A stretch of DNA of 64,000 nucleotides from an uncultured Roseovarius sp. (GCF_947489715.1 NZ_CANLER010000009.1:1-64000), one strand, 5' to 3'. Counted from the stretch's first letter, positions 53,925-62,469 are shown. Notes: generated by a model not told the origin, from the sequence alone. Program-made: numbers and translations.

Positions 53925-55679
53925 CTAATAGCTTTTTCTCAGGTCTATCTTTGATGCTGCGGAGGGGTCTTGTGAAAAAACCGAGGGCTTTTGCTTGCTC
54001 ATTACACTGGCAGGCGCTTCTTTGTTCTGCGCTTTGACCTTCAACAAGTCTTCACCCTCAAATTCGCGTGCTTTACGGTCCGGGGCGACTGGTTCATCAG
54101 GGGCGTTGATACGTGCTACAACATCGAACAGATACTGGGCCAATTCTCGCCATTCATGATACTCCACAGCGCCCAGACTTCTTACCTCCAATGGAACACC
54201 TGGTTTCTCTTCTTCACCTACCGTTTCAATTCCAAATGCGCGACCTGCCTGATTTTTTGGCAGAACTTCAAAGCCCCATGTGATCAGGTCGTGATCTTTG
54301 AGTTCCTTAAGCCACTGACCTGAGGTCAGGGATGGGATTTTTAAATTCTCTGTCCGTGACTCTGAAGAGAACATTGGTGCCTCTAGGCCTTTGAGGGAAT
54401 TGTCGAGCGCTTTTTGATTGGTTTTGGGATTGGCACTGAATCTCTGTCCGTATCGAGACAGCGTTTTGCCTCTGAGACCCTGCCAGAGTTCGATATCCAT
54501 CGTGTCTTTGAATTTATCGAACAATTTGTTCGTGGATTTTTCCCACTCAGCTTTTTCAACGTCTTTGTTGAGGCTTAGCCAAAGCGCTTTGTACTCTTCG
54601 ACGAAAGATGCATAGGGATTTGCTGCTGTTTCATCGACAGTACCAACCACATTCATCACATCGGCAATCAGCTGCTCCGCTTCAATCTTAAGGCCATACT
54701 CTTTTTCAATTGCTGAAATCAGATCAGGAATGGACATGCGGGACAGGATGGGAATAGCGCCTTTGGGATAGGCCACATCTTTGCCAGCTCTACTTGCCGC
54801 GATAACATATTGCGCGAGCAATGCGACCAGACCAGAGTAAGAGTTCTTCTGTTCTGTTTTGGGTTTTTCGGCCTTTTCGCTTTGCAATGATAGCGCCGCT
54901 TCGCCCGTTTCTTGTACGTATTTGCGGGCACTTAATTTGTCTGCTGGGTCAGTTGCCTGCAAGAAATGCGCAATTCGATCAAGCCGGATACCGCCTGTAA
55001 CCTGCGGCTGCGCTGTCAGTGGTTTTTTTGGTGTAATTTCTACATCCTCGTACCCTACCTTCATATTCGCAATATCCTTGAGTGGTGTTTTACCCTCAAG
55101 ACCTTCAAGTTTTGCTCCAAACTCCATGAATCTGTCGAATACAGAATCGAAGGAATCGCGGTCCGTCTCACTCACTGCGTGCGTTTTGAGTTCAGCGACC
55201 GTGTATTCCTTACCGGGAACTTCTTCTGCGGCAAGCTTGAAGGCTTGCGCTTCGTCTATGATTACATCGTCACGTTTAAGTTCGGGTGGTTGTTCAGCAG
55301 CATTATCTTTATCCTTTTCTGCGCGGCTCAATTGCCAGTTGGTTTCAAATTCGAATCCGACCAGCCGTTGAATCACAGCAGAATTTGAATTTGTTGTACC
55401 TTGGGTAGCTGCATCTTTAAGTGCGGACTGCTGAACCACACGCGGGCTCGCCTCCAAGGATTGTTTGAGGTTAGATTGTTGGTCCAGGCGGGCGCCGAAT
55501 TCCGATTTATGCTCTAAAGCTTCTTCTTCAGCCGGTAGTCCGAATTCTTGCTGATTTGAATCAGCGCGATCATGAACGTTTGGGCTTGAGCCCGTCGAGC
55601 GCCGCGCACCTGAATTGAATGCCGATTGATCTTGTTTCGCGGGACCTTTTCTTGAACTTTTACTCGCGAATTGTCGCAT
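53925..55679 (-). CDS. Large protein resembling eCIS/DUF4157-associated toxin-like proteins
   Basis: A 584-residue, hydrophilic protein without signal peptide. Residues 1-100 are disordered. Residues 75-118 (SPRVVQQSALKDAA ... AVIQRLVGFEFETNWQLS) resemble the segment found before effector domains in proteins linked to extracellular contractile injection systems, where QR-type sites precede the catalytic part. The rest (about 130-520) contains PQVTGGIRLDRIAHFLQ, which may belong to an amidoligase- or peptidase-like fold. No catalytic residue is certain. It is strongly AT-rich relative to the core genome. The resemblance is from memory and is not proven. Confidence 0.5.
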   Translation of the reverse strand: MRQFASKSSRKGPAKQDQSAFNSGARRSTGSSPNVHDRADSNQQEFGLPAEEEALEHKSEFGARLDQQSNLKQSLEASPRVVQQSALKDAATQGTTNSNSAVIQRLVGFEFETNWQLSRAEKDKDNAAEQPPELKRDDVIIDEAQAFKLAAEEVPGKEYTVAELKTHAVSETDRDSFDSVFDRFMEFGAKLEGLEGKTPLKDIANMKVGYEDVEITPKKPLTAQPQVTGGIRLDRIAHFLQATDPADKLSARKYVQETGEAALSLQSEKAEKPKTEQKNSYSGLVALLAQYVIAASRAGKDVAYPKGAIPILSRMSIPDLISAIEKEYGLKIEAEQLIADVMNVVGTVDETAANPYASFVEEYKALWLSLNKDVEKAEWEKSTNKLFDKFKDTMDIELWQGLRGKTLSRYGQRFSANPKTNQKALDNSLKGLEAPMFSSESRTENLKIPSLTSGQWLKELKDHDLITWGFEVLPKNQAGRAFGIETVGEEEKPGVPLEVRSLGAVEYHEWRELAQYLFDVVARINAPDEPVAPDRKAREFEGEDLLKVKAQNKEAPASVMSKQKPSVFSQDPSAASKIDLRKSY

Positions 55680-55957
55680 GATAAGTTCCTTAAGAAATTA
55701 GCGGGGCAGAGGCTTCGAAGCCAACAAGATATCTTGTAAGAGCATGCGCCCAACAGGGCTGAAAACGAATTAATAGCCTGTGACAACAACCGCACCAATC
55801 ACGGTCGGATTACAAATTGAAAGCCGCTGCTTGTGTGACTTTACCACATCCTCGAAAATCTGGGAACTGGGTCACCAATGGCGTCTAGCACGTGGTTCGG
55901 CACCTCAACTGTTCTCTTCGTCTTGGAGAATGAGATTTAGGCGGTTCGTCTCTGCCC
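55680..55957. other. Non-coding stretch after the large toxin-like gene
   Basis: About 280 bp without a gene I can support. It contains AT-rich DNA that should include the promoter of the minus-strand gene. A SRAP fragment follows. Confidence 0.5.
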
Positions 55958-56083
55958 ATGTGCGGAAGACTTGTCGGCGGAAACCTCACCCAAGCCCAGA
56001 TGCTCGCCATTATGGAGCGCTTTCTACACGGAGCGCCCGTGCCTGATGCAGATGCGCCGGAACGATACTCTTGCGAAAGTTAG
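55958..56083 (+). pseudogene. SRAP (YedK/HMCES) 5' fragment
   Basis: The frame from ATG 55958 gives MCGRLVGGNLTQAQMLAIME...APERYSCES and then a stop at 56081. The start MCGR, with Cys2 exposed after Met removal, is the SRAP active site that crosslinks to abasic sites in DNA. Only 41 of about 220 residues are present. The remainder of the family is absent downstream, so this is a broken remnant, probably left by a deletion. Confidence 0.8.
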
Positions 56084-56450
56084 GCCTATTGATGCCCAAA
56101 GAATCCCTCTCTTTGACAACGGGGATTTAGCTGCTGGATCTGGTGTTGTACTTAGAGAAACAAGATAATCCCGACGTTCACAGCAAACACTTTTCGTTTG
56201 GCATTTCGGCGGAGCGCAAATCGCTAAACGCTTGATGAAAAGAGATTTTAGAGAATCCACTTCGGTTAACTTTTTATTAAACACGAACATGTTAGCGATA
56301 AACACAGCTGGTTTGCGACTTTTAGATTTAGGTATTGCTCGATTACCAATAAATTTCTTTGAGGCGCAAGCCAGCGCGAGTGAAATCCACTTTCCGGTTC
56401 GAAATACCTGGCTCAACTGTTCGTCAATCCGTCGAGGTTATCTAGAATGT
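56084..56450. other. Non-coding stretch with no clear gene
   Basis: Open frames here are short or overlap others without ribosome sites. No downstream part of the SRAP gene is recognisable. It is likely decayed DNA. Confidence 0.5.
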
Positions 56451-56627
56451 CTAAGGCGCTGTCGTATCGCCACGCATTTTCCGCAGTCGAACCATTTCTC
56501 TGTACTGTTCCATCGCAAGTTCGGCTGCACGTTGCGGGCTATCCGCAGTGACAAACACGGCATGGTCATCCGGGGACGTTGCCCGCCACTGGTCGTCACT
56601 AAGCTGCTCGAGGTGGATACGTTTCAT
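56451..56627 (-). CDS. Small protein, 58 residues
   Basis: From ATG 56627, preceded by AAGGTAA, it encodes MKRIHLEQLSDDQWRATSPDDHAVFVTADSPQ..., with a strand-rich start and a helical end (RAAELAMEQYREMVRLRK). No family is recognised. It is a plausible real gene from its length, ribosome site and composition. Confidence 0.6.
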   Translation of the reverse strand: MKRIHLEQLSDDQWRATSPDDHAVFVTADSPQRAAELAMEQYREMVRLRKMRGDTTAP

Positions 56628-56732
56628 ATAGATTACCTTACGTACCGTTTGATGTTCATTGCTATTTCCCATTAGGGCACTGAAGCTCCAGCATTGTTAA
56701 CAAGTTCAGCTGCCATTTATGGGAGACAATAG

Positions 56733-56938
56733 TTGAGTAAAAAAGACGACGGGCACGGCAACATCATAGCCCGAGCCGTGTTTACAGCTATTTTTTACTG
56801 ATTGGCGTGGCTATGATATACGGCTTGATTGCTTCAACGCCGTTGTTTTTGCCAACAGCAGCGGCTTGGGTGCTCGGCTCTTACACCGCACTGGTGATTG
56901 CATTAGGTCTGGCCGTCACCTGGACATTCAAGTTTTGA
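56733..56938 (+). pseudogene. Small membrane protein gene with a frameshift in a T run
   Basis: A TTG at 56733 with GGGAGA upstream begins MSKKDDGHGNIIARAVFTAIFY and then stops (TGA at 56799). A second frame from about 56789 continues the hydrophobic sequence LLIGVAMIYGLIASTPLFLPTAAAWVLGSYTALVIALGLAVTWTFKF to a stop at 56938. One extra T in the run at 56791-56796 would join them into one two-helix protein. It is either a decayed gene, a sequencing error or a slippage site. Confidence 0.6.
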
Positions 56939-57259
56939 ACTGGGTTTTGTCTAGCGACGCCTAAACGAAGCCTCGCGGCCATCAGACGCATCTTAAAAAA
57001 TGACCGGGAGATGTGTGAGAGCAACTGGTGCTTGGTGGGAGCAGCGGTGGGTTTAGCTAGCGGCCCTCACACAACGCTGACAACTAGAATCAATTGATAA
57101 ACAAAACGTGCTTATCTGGAAAATGGCTGCTCTGCGGACTTAGCTGCCGTCGGTCAGTAAAGCTTTGGGTTTTACCTCATATTCATCATGTTTCTTTACT
57201 GTGGATTTCACTAAGAGACGCCGGGACTCCTTTGAAACGCAGTTGGGTCGGCGCGCCCG
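56939..57259. other. Non-coding stretch before the second Hint gene
   Basis: About 320 bp with no supported gene. A stop codon in the frame of the next gene at 57233 shows that it cannot extend further upstream than that. Confidence 0.5.
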
Positions 57260-58417
57260 ATGTTCCTGAGCGATGAGGAATCTGCAGTGGTCGACTACAC
57301 AAATGAGGCCCTATATTTGGGTGCCCATACAAATTTCTATTCTGATAATGGTGTAGGCTTGGTCGGTCACACCATTGGGTCAGCTGGAACGCCCGCTCAC
57401 CAAACCAACTTGGCAGTTGTGACCCATCATGATTACGGGGGCGATGGCACGGCTTCATATTACGATGGCGATGCAATGTCGTATTCTGTTGACGAAGGTT
57501 CGACGACCACAAGCGGATTTGAGAATGTTCTCATTATCCAGGCTACGATTACCTATACAGATGGTACGTCCGATTATACCGGGAACTTCATTGTCAACCA
57601 AACCGCCGACGGATCGGTATTCGTCGTGTCTTGGAGCGACCCGGCCAACCCATCGAACGTTGCGCTTGAGACAGGTCGGATTGAAACTTTCACAGTCAAT
57701 AGTGTTGGCTTCTACGATCCAAACGACGGCGATTCTCTACCAAATGCAGAGCTCACTTTTGTATGTTTTGCTCAGGGTACATCAGTCGAGGTTGATCTTG
57801 GCAGAAGTAAGAAAGTCGACGAGTTGTCGGTCGGTGACCTGGTAAAGACACGTGACCACGGCTTGCAACCGATCCGCTGGATCGGTCGCCGGTTCCTGCG
57901 GCCTGTCGACTTGATGCTTTCACCCAAATTGCTGCCCGTGAGATTTGTGCCCGGCTCTCTCGGGGATGGATTGCCCAGGAAGGACCTGTTTGTCTCACCG
58001 CAACATCGCATGCTTGTGAGATCAAAAATCGTCAGGAGAATGTTTGACGTTGACGAGGTGCTTTGTCCGGCAACGAAACTCATCGCATTACCCGGCATTG
58101 AGATTGCAGGCGAAACTCGTTCAGTCACCTACTTTCATCTTCTGTTTAACCAGCACGAGATTATCTACGCTGAAAACGCACCCACTGAAAGCATGTTCAC
58201 TGGCCCCCAAGCCTTGAAAATGGTGGGGGCTGAGTCACGAGAGGAAATACTCGCTATTTTCCCCGAGGTCGCAGAGGTTGGCTATCAACCAATTCCAGCC
58301 CGCTTCATACCCAAGGGTCGCGATGTTGCCAAATTGGCAGAACGGCATGCGAAGAACCGCAAACCGCTTCTTTCTCTGGGCGAGTTAGCACACCAGAGAG
58401 CAGTGCTTACTCATTGA
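57260..58417 (+). CDS. Second Hint-domain protein, possibly N-terminally truncated
   Basis: A 385-residue protein. Residues 1-160 are a strand-rich, acidic region (SDEESAVVDYTNEALYLG..., TYTDGTSDYTGNFIVNQT) like the N-terminal halves of secreted Hint proteins. The Hint domain covers 166-330: candidate Cys169 in TFVCFAQGTS, VGDLVKTRDHGLQPIRWIGRRFLRP, VSPQHRMLV and HLLFNQHEIIYAENAPTESMF. It shares this core with the 9.6-kb protein. No ribosome site precedes ATG 57260 and a stop lies 24 bp upstream in frame, so the original N-terminus may be lost. Confidence 0.78.
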   Translation: MFLSDEESAVVDYTNEALYLGAHTNFYSDNGVGLVGHTIGSAGTPAHQTNLAVVTHHDYGGDGTASYYDGDAMSYSVDEGSTTTSGFENVLIIQATITYTDGTSDYTGNFIVNQTADGSVFVVSWSDPANPSNVALETGRIETFTVNSVGFYDPNDGDSLPNAELTFVCFAQGTSVEVDLGRSKKVDELSVGDLVKTRDHGLQPIRWIGRRFLRPVDLMLSPKLLPVRFVPGSLGDGLPRKDLFVSPQHRMLVRSKIVRRMFDVDEVLCPATKLIALPGIEIAGETRSVTYFHLLFNQHEIIYAENAPTESMFTGPQALKMVGAESREEILAIFPEVAEVGYQPIPARFIPKGRDVAKLAERHAKNRKPLLSLGELAHQRAVLTH

Positions 58418-58622
58418 AACTAAATGACCGAGATTGGACGCCATCTAATAGCTGAAACACTTTCAAAGCAGCCAACGAATAGCGGCTTTGTCAGCATTTG
58501 AGTCCAGAACAATCATACAAATGCACTTGAGCTTTTGATGAGGTGGTTACGGGAATCCCCGAATAGCTAAGGAAGTAGTGCGGCTTTACAAAGTGGTATC
58601 AACTCAAAAATGGTTTTCAATT

Positions 58623-58811
58623 ATGCCCAAGATTAAGAAATCCCGAATTACACATTTGAACACGTTCACCCGCAATTTGCCTACCAGGCCTGTAGAGAAT
58701 GAAGGTGGGAACGAGAGTTCACTTGATTGCCCCGAGACGTTGGAAGAATTTGAAAACACAATTCTGGAGCTGTTTTCCCCTGCTCAAAATAAGAGCATGA
58801 GACTTAACTGA
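58623..58811 (+). CDS. Small hypothetical protein
   Basis: From ATG 58623, 62 residues (MPKIKKSRITHLNTFTRNLPTRP...CPETLEEFENTILELFSP). An earlier GTG at 58578 adds 15 residues. The ribosome site is weak. Length and composition make it only a possible gene. Confidence 0.35.
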   Translation: MPKIKKSRITHLNTFTRNLPTRPVENEGGNESSLDCPETLEEFENTILELFSPAQNKSMRLN

Positions 58812-58886
58812 GTTGCTAAGGCTAAACTCCTTTTCAAGAACTTTCAGCGCTGCATCCATTGCGACCTGTTCTGTGACGAACGGAAT

Positions 58887-59132
58887 TCAAAAACTTGTAG
58901 ATAATGAAACAGCATTGCTTTCAGGTCGATTTTTAGGGAACGCGTCTTCAAAACACTTCGCCAATTTAAGGAGAGTTATGGCAGCATCGCTATTGCTGTT
59001 TCGGGCAACTTCATAGCCCGAGAATTCAATCAACATCGCGATAGTTTTCTTGATGTTTTCTAGGTTTCCCGAAGAAGCTTCCACCATCATTTCATCGCAG
59101 AGCTTTGCGGCTAGTTTTTCTATTTTCGACAT
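58887..59132 (-). CDS. Small helical hypothetical protein
   Basis: An 81-residue protein from ATG 59132 (MSKIEKLAAKLCDEMMVEASSGNLENIKKTIAMLIEFSGYEVARNSNSDAAITLLKLAKCFEDAF). It is mainly amphipathic helices. There is no family match. It lies alone between possible genes. Confidence 0.5.
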   Translation of the reverse strand: MSKIEKLAAKLCDEMMVEASSGNLENIKKTIAMLIEFSGYEVARNSNSDAAITLLKLAKCFEDAFPKNRPESNAVSLSTSF

Positions 59133-59319
59133 TCTTAGACCAATCTCCACAGGGCATAGAAAAACGAGAAAACTGGTAACTAGGTATCATCGTAAAACAA
59201 TTGAAACCATGAGACAGATCAATGCCAAAATAGGAAACAGACTGTCATCACGTCACCCATGGTAGTAATGCGTGGCAATACGACAGCGCCTTAGTCATCC
59301 TCATTAGCCAACATTCGCT

Positions 59320-59559
59320 CTAATCTCGCTTCTTCAACCTCACTCCAGGGCCACCACCGTTTTCGGGGATGAATTCGATGCCAGCCTCCATCAGAGCGGA
59401 ATGAACCGCCTCTATATTGGAGCCACGTGCATCAGGAAATCCATCGCTCTTTTCCATTCTCTTTATCGTGGATTCAGCGACCCCTGCATGGTCGGCGAGC
59501 TCTTTTACAGACCACTTTAAGTAGCCCCTTGCCATTCTGATCTGCGCCCCGACTAACAT
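59320..59559 (-). CDS. XRE-family transcriptional regulator
   Basis: A 79-residue single-domain helix-turn-helix protein (MLVGAQIRMARGYLKWSVKELADHAGVAESTIKRMEKSDGFPDARGSNIEAVHSALMEAGIEFIPENGGGPGVRL), which matches a common alphaproteobacterial XRE type with the C-terminal GIEFIPENGGGPGVRL. It is divergent from the gene at 59658 with an operator and promoter between them, so it probably represses that operon and itself. Confidence 0.9.
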   Translation of the reverse strand: MLVGAQIRMARGYLKWSVKELADHAGVAESTIKRMEKSDGFPDARGSNIEAVHSALMEAGIEFIPENGGGPGVRLKKRD

Positions 59560-59584
59560 TTTGACCTCTTTTGGTTTAATTGTG

Positions 59585-59624
59585 ACCCAATATGGTTGAC
59601 ATTGGGTTGCTTTTGACCTATTTT
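59585..59624 (+). promoter_or_regulatory. Promoter with overlapping inverted-repeat operator
   Basis: TTGACA (59596-59601) and TATTTT (59619-59624) are 17 bp apart, as in a sigma-70 promoter reading toward 59658. ACCCAAT (59585-59591) and ATTGGGT (59601-59607) form an inverted repeat that overlaps the -35 element. A bound XRE protein would block RNA polymerase. Confidence 0.75.
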
Positions 59625-59657
59625 AGTTCACAAGACACACAAAAACAAGAAAATGCC

Positions 59658-60284
59658 ATGACCATGACCATCAACCGCTCAAAAGTCTTTTCCCTCGCCT
59701 GGATCCTTGCCCGCAAGCAGCTTTGGTCAAACCGTCTGCCTGCGTCTGAACTCCGCAACCTGTTCCCCGATGCCCTGCGCCGTGCATGGGCTGAGATGAA
59801 GCGCCGGGCAGTGATTGCCGCCGAGCGCGCCGCGTTGGTTCTGCGCCCGTCTGTGAATATCGCTTCCGAAATCGAAACCTTGGAAAACCGTTCTTATCTG
59901 GGCCACGAAGGTATCACCCGCCTGTCTGCCCTGCGCAGTGCCTATCACGCTTCCTGCGCCCGCGAGGCCGAGGGAAAAGCCAAGGCGGAAATGGAAGCCA
60001 AGCGCCGGATGATTGCCGCTGCCAAGGGACAGTTTGTCTCGGTCACCTTCACCAAGAAAGACGGCAGCGAACGTGTCATGCGCGTGCAACCCGCCAAGCT
60101 CAAGTTCCACCTCAAGGGCAAGACAGCTTCAGAGAGCGCCCGTAAGGCCGCGCTGACGCGCGCCAAGCGTCACCCGCACCTGATGCCCGTCTGGGACGCA
60201 GAGGCGTCTGAGCCGCGCTCTGTGAACCTCGCCACCATCTCCCGCATCGCCGTCAATGGCGCGGTGCATCACTTTTCAGCTTGA
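59658..60284 (+). CDS. Conserved phage/plasmid-type protein with C-terminal SH3-like segment
   Basis: A 208-residue protein from ATG 59658. A basic helical N-terminal half (KVFSLAWILARKQLWSNRLPASELRN...) is followed by GQFVSVTFTKKDGSERVMRVQPAKLKFHLKGK and the C-terminal RHPHLMPVWDAEASEPRSVNLATISRIAVNG. I recognise this kind of protein from alphaproteobacterial phages and plasmids, without known function. It begins the right-hand operon under the XRE-controlled promoter. Confidence 0.75.
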   Translation: MTMTINRSKVFSLAWILARKQLWSNRLPASELRNLFPDALRRAWAEMKRRAVIAAERAALVLRPSVNIASEIETLENRSYLGHEGITRLSALRSAYHASCAREAEGKAKAEMEAKRRMIAAAKGQFVSVTFTKKDGSERVMRVQPAKLKFHLKGKTASESARKAALTRAKRHPHLMPVWDAEASEPRSVNLATISRIAVNGAVHHFSA

Positions 60285-60297
60285 AGGAAAAAGAACG

Positions 60298-60420
60298 ATG
60301 TTTTTTCGCTTTGCCGCATTCATGAAGAGAACCTTTCCCAGGCTCAACCTGAACTATCTGGGCGACCCGATTGCCAGCTTCCGACAAAGGCAGAAGCTCT
60401 TCTTTGATGAGCCCGAATGA
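60298..60420 (+). CDS. Very small protein, 40 residues
   Basis: ATG 60298 follows GAAGGAAAAAG and reads MFFRFAAFMKRTFPRLNLNYLGDPIASFRQRQ... to ...FFDEPE. It is basic in the middle. It lies 13 bp after the preceding gene and 33 bp before the next, so it is likely cotranscribed. Confidence 0.6.
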   Translation: MFFRFAAFMKRTFPRLNLNYLGDPIASFRQRQKLFFDEPE

Positions 60421-60453
60421 CCAAACCAGCCGATAGCAACGGAGAAAAGTATC

Positions 60454-60927
60454 ATGGGTAAACAACAATCAGACATGCAATGCGATGCAACGGATTCTCG
60501 CGCTGTCATCGTCTCAACCATGGCCGCAGAAATCGAAGGTGATGAGTCAGCCAGTTACAAGCGCGGCTACCAGGACGCGATCAAACGCACTTGCGAACTG
60601 ATCCGCGCATTCGAGGAGATGGACACTGTCGAGACCGATCCTCACATGGCCTGGTTCAAGGAATGGAAGGCAACCCGTGAAGCATGGTGCAGAGCGGCAG
60701 CAGGTCCCGATGAAGACTGGGACATGCCAGCCGTTCGCGCCGCAGAGGCGGAGACGGACAGGCTGTCCGCACTGATTAGCAATACCGTCGCGAAAACCCG
60801 TGAAGGTATGATGGCGCAAGTCGAATACTGGATTGCTGATTGGGGTGACAACAATAGCGAGTGTCACCCTGAAATCGCAGTTCTGTATAGCCTTCGGACG
60901 ACGCTCAAGAAAGGACTGGCCGCATGA
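60454..60927 (+). CDS. Hypothetical protein
   Basis: A 157-residue acidic protein (ATG 60454, preceded by GGAG). It is mainly helical, with a Trp-rich middle (HMAWFKEWKATREAWCRAAAGPDEDWDMP). It overlaps the next gene by ATGA. The next gene has a similar W-rich acidic style, perhaps a relative. No family is recognised. Confidence 0.7.
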   Translation: MGKQQSDMQCDATDSRAVIVSTMAAEIEGDESASYKRGYQDAIKRTCELIRAFEEMDTVETDPHMAWFKEWKATREAWCRAAAGPDEDWDMPAVRAAEAETDRLSALISNTVAKTREGMMAQVEYWIADWGDNNSECHPEIAVLYSLRTTLKKGLAA

Positions 60928-61271
60928 CTGTTCAAGATACCAAAATCACTGCACATGCTGATCCGGCTTATGCCATGTACCAGGAATGGCGCGATGCACT
61001 CAAAGAGTGGCTACAACGCTCCGACACTGACGACTGGGAAGCGTCGCACATGGTGGAACTGGAAGAGCGCTATATGTCGATTGAAAACGCGGTATCGGAG
61101 AAGACGCCGGAATCCATACCACAAGCCGCGCTTGTTGCGATGATTGTCTGGAACAATGAGCGGCCAGATGAGCGTAAAGGCACACCTGAATACGAAGCTG
61201 AACTTGAACAGCCCTACATGCAGCCACTGCTCCGTCTGCGAGAATGGGCGGAAAGCGTGTTGACCGCATGA
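60924..61271 (+). CDS. Hypothetical protein
   Basis: A 115-residue acidic, Trp-rich protein (YAMYQEWRDALKEWLQRSDTDDWEASHMVELEERYMSIENAVSEKTPES...). Like the preceding protein it has a pattern of W, E and D in helices, so the two may be diverged copies. It is coupled to both neighbours by ATGA. Confidence 0.7.
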   Translation: MTVQDTKITAHADPAYAMYQEWRDALKEWLQRSDTDDWEASHMVELEERYMSIENAVSEKTPESIPQAALVAMIVWNNERPDERKGTPEYEAELEQPYMQPLLRLREWAESVLTA

Positions 61272-61606
61272 CCTGCGGCGTCTGCCATCCCGAGGCTTTC
61301 CGAGAGGGTCAGGGGCGCGTGTTCGGATACGCGGTTGCTGACCGCCCAAGCCGCGTGGCGGCAGGCATCCGTCGGCTTCACTATCTCGGGGCAGAGCACG
61401 TGTTCACTGATGAGCCAAAGGGCCGTGTGAAAGACCGTCCCGGCCTCAAGATACTGCGCAAGGTTTTATGCCGTGGTGATAGGGTTATTCTGGCAGATGA
61501 AAAATCACTGGGCACCAAGCCCGCCTATGTCGAAGCGAACATCGAAACGTTTGAGGCTCGGGGTATCAACGTCGCTATTATGAGAAAGGAGTATTTTGGA
61601 AATTAG
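61268..61606 (+). CDS. Resolvase-like protein lacking the catalytic serine
   Basis: A 112-residue protein. The order GYAVADRPSRVAAGIRRLHYLGAEHVFTDEPKGRVKDRPGLKILRKVLCRGDRVILADEKSLG follows a serine-recombinase N-terminal domain (GYxRVS...GAERIFxDxxSG..RPGLxxLLxxLRxGDxLVVxxLDRLGR). The catalytic Ser in GYxRVS is replaced here (GYAVADR), and the DRLGR arginines are lost. It could be a non-catalytic DNA-binding relative or a repurposed fold. Confidence 0.6.
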   Translation: MTCGVCHPEAFREGQGRVFGYAVADRPSRVAAGIRRLHYLGAEHVFTDEPKGRVKDRPGLKILRKVLCRGDRVILADEKSLGTKPAYVEANIETFEARGINVAIMRKEYFGN

Positions 61607-61721
61607 AAGCCCCGCACATGGGAGCATACAAGGCCTCTAACTCCAAACCACAATCAAACGGTATGCGCCCAATCAACCACACGACTATGAAACTCGAGTT
61701 AAGCGATAGGGAAAATTCTAC

Positions 61722-61934
61722 ATGCCTCTGACAATGGATGAATACGAGTACCTGCGCGAGACGATTGAACAGGTCAAAGGACTGGCCGCGCTGGCCAAGC
61801 TACAAGCGCAGGCGGAAGAAACTTCCCCTCAACCAGGGGAATATCTATCCGTGCTGCTGAGCGCCCTGGGCCGCGCATGCGACGACGCGATAGCCGTTGC
61901 CGAGGGCATGGTGGAGGTGCCCGACCTTTCCTAG
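61722..61934 (+). CDS. Small hypothetical protein
   Basis: A 70-residue helical protein (MPLTMDEYEYLRETIEQVKGLAALAKLQAQAEET...). The start has TAGGGA upstream. It lies 115 bp after the resolvase-like gene. No family is recognised. Confidence 0.6.
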   Translation: MPLTMDEYEYLRETIEQVKGLAALAKLQAQAEETSPQPGEYLSVLLSALGRACDDAIAVAEGMVEVPDLS

Positions 61935-61980
61935 TTTGTTCAAGTGAACTTTTTACCCCATGTAGGGGATTTTTTGACGA

Positions 61981-62469
61981 ATGAATTACTACCAAACCAA
62001 TAGACAGTGGTCAGACCAGTTCCTGCCGCAGATCAAACGTATTGTGGGCAGCCACCTTCTGGAGACCGCACCGGATCCACTGGACTGGCACCAAGCCACG
62101 GATTTACTCATGCTCGATGCCCGTGACATGCGGATCGCCGCACGGGTGCGCCGACCGGGTTATGCCAATCTTTATCCGCATCAGTTCACCATCCGCTCTC
62201 GCGTCACTTCAGGGGTAGAGACGGAGCTTTCCAAGATAGTGAACGGCAAAGGCGACTGGCTCTTCTACGGCCATGCCAACGCCGCTCAGACCGCCATTGA
62301 GAGCTGGTATCTGATTGACCTGCGTGCGTTCCGGGCAGCGCTGATCCGACAGGGGGCCGATGGCTTGGTGTGGGGGAACAAGTGCAATGCCGATGGCACG
62401 CGGTTTACCTGGTTCGACATCAGGAGCTTTCCCGATGAGCCGAAGCTGGTGGTGGCTAGGTCGCTTTAG
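61981..62469 (+). CDS. Conserved phage-type protein, possible nuclease fold
   Basis: A 162-residue protein. Conserved-looking segments are QFLPQIKRIVGSHLL, DWHQATDLLMLDARDMRIAARVRRPGYANLYPHQFTIRSR, TELSKIVNGKGDWLFYGHAN and SWYLIDLRAFRAALI. The order of an acidic start, a basic strand and TELxKI suggests a restriction-endonuclease-like fold, but the catalytic residues are not certain. I recall similar proteins in alphaproteobacterial phages. It ends the right-hand gene set. Confidence 0.72.
   Translation: MNYYQTNRQWSDQFLPQIKRIVGSHLLETAPDPLDWHQATDLLMLDARDMRIAARVRRPGYANLYPHQFTIRSRVTSGVETELSKIVNGKGDWLFYGHANAAQTAIESWYLIDLRAFRAALIRQGADGLVWGNKCNADGTRFTWFDIRSFPDEPKLVVARSL

Noticed and set aside
56789..56799. 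A programmed -1 frameshift of the X XXY YYZ type
   Set aside because: The zero-frame codons (ATT TTT TAC) do not place the slippery heptamer correctly, so a simple indel or slippage is more likely.
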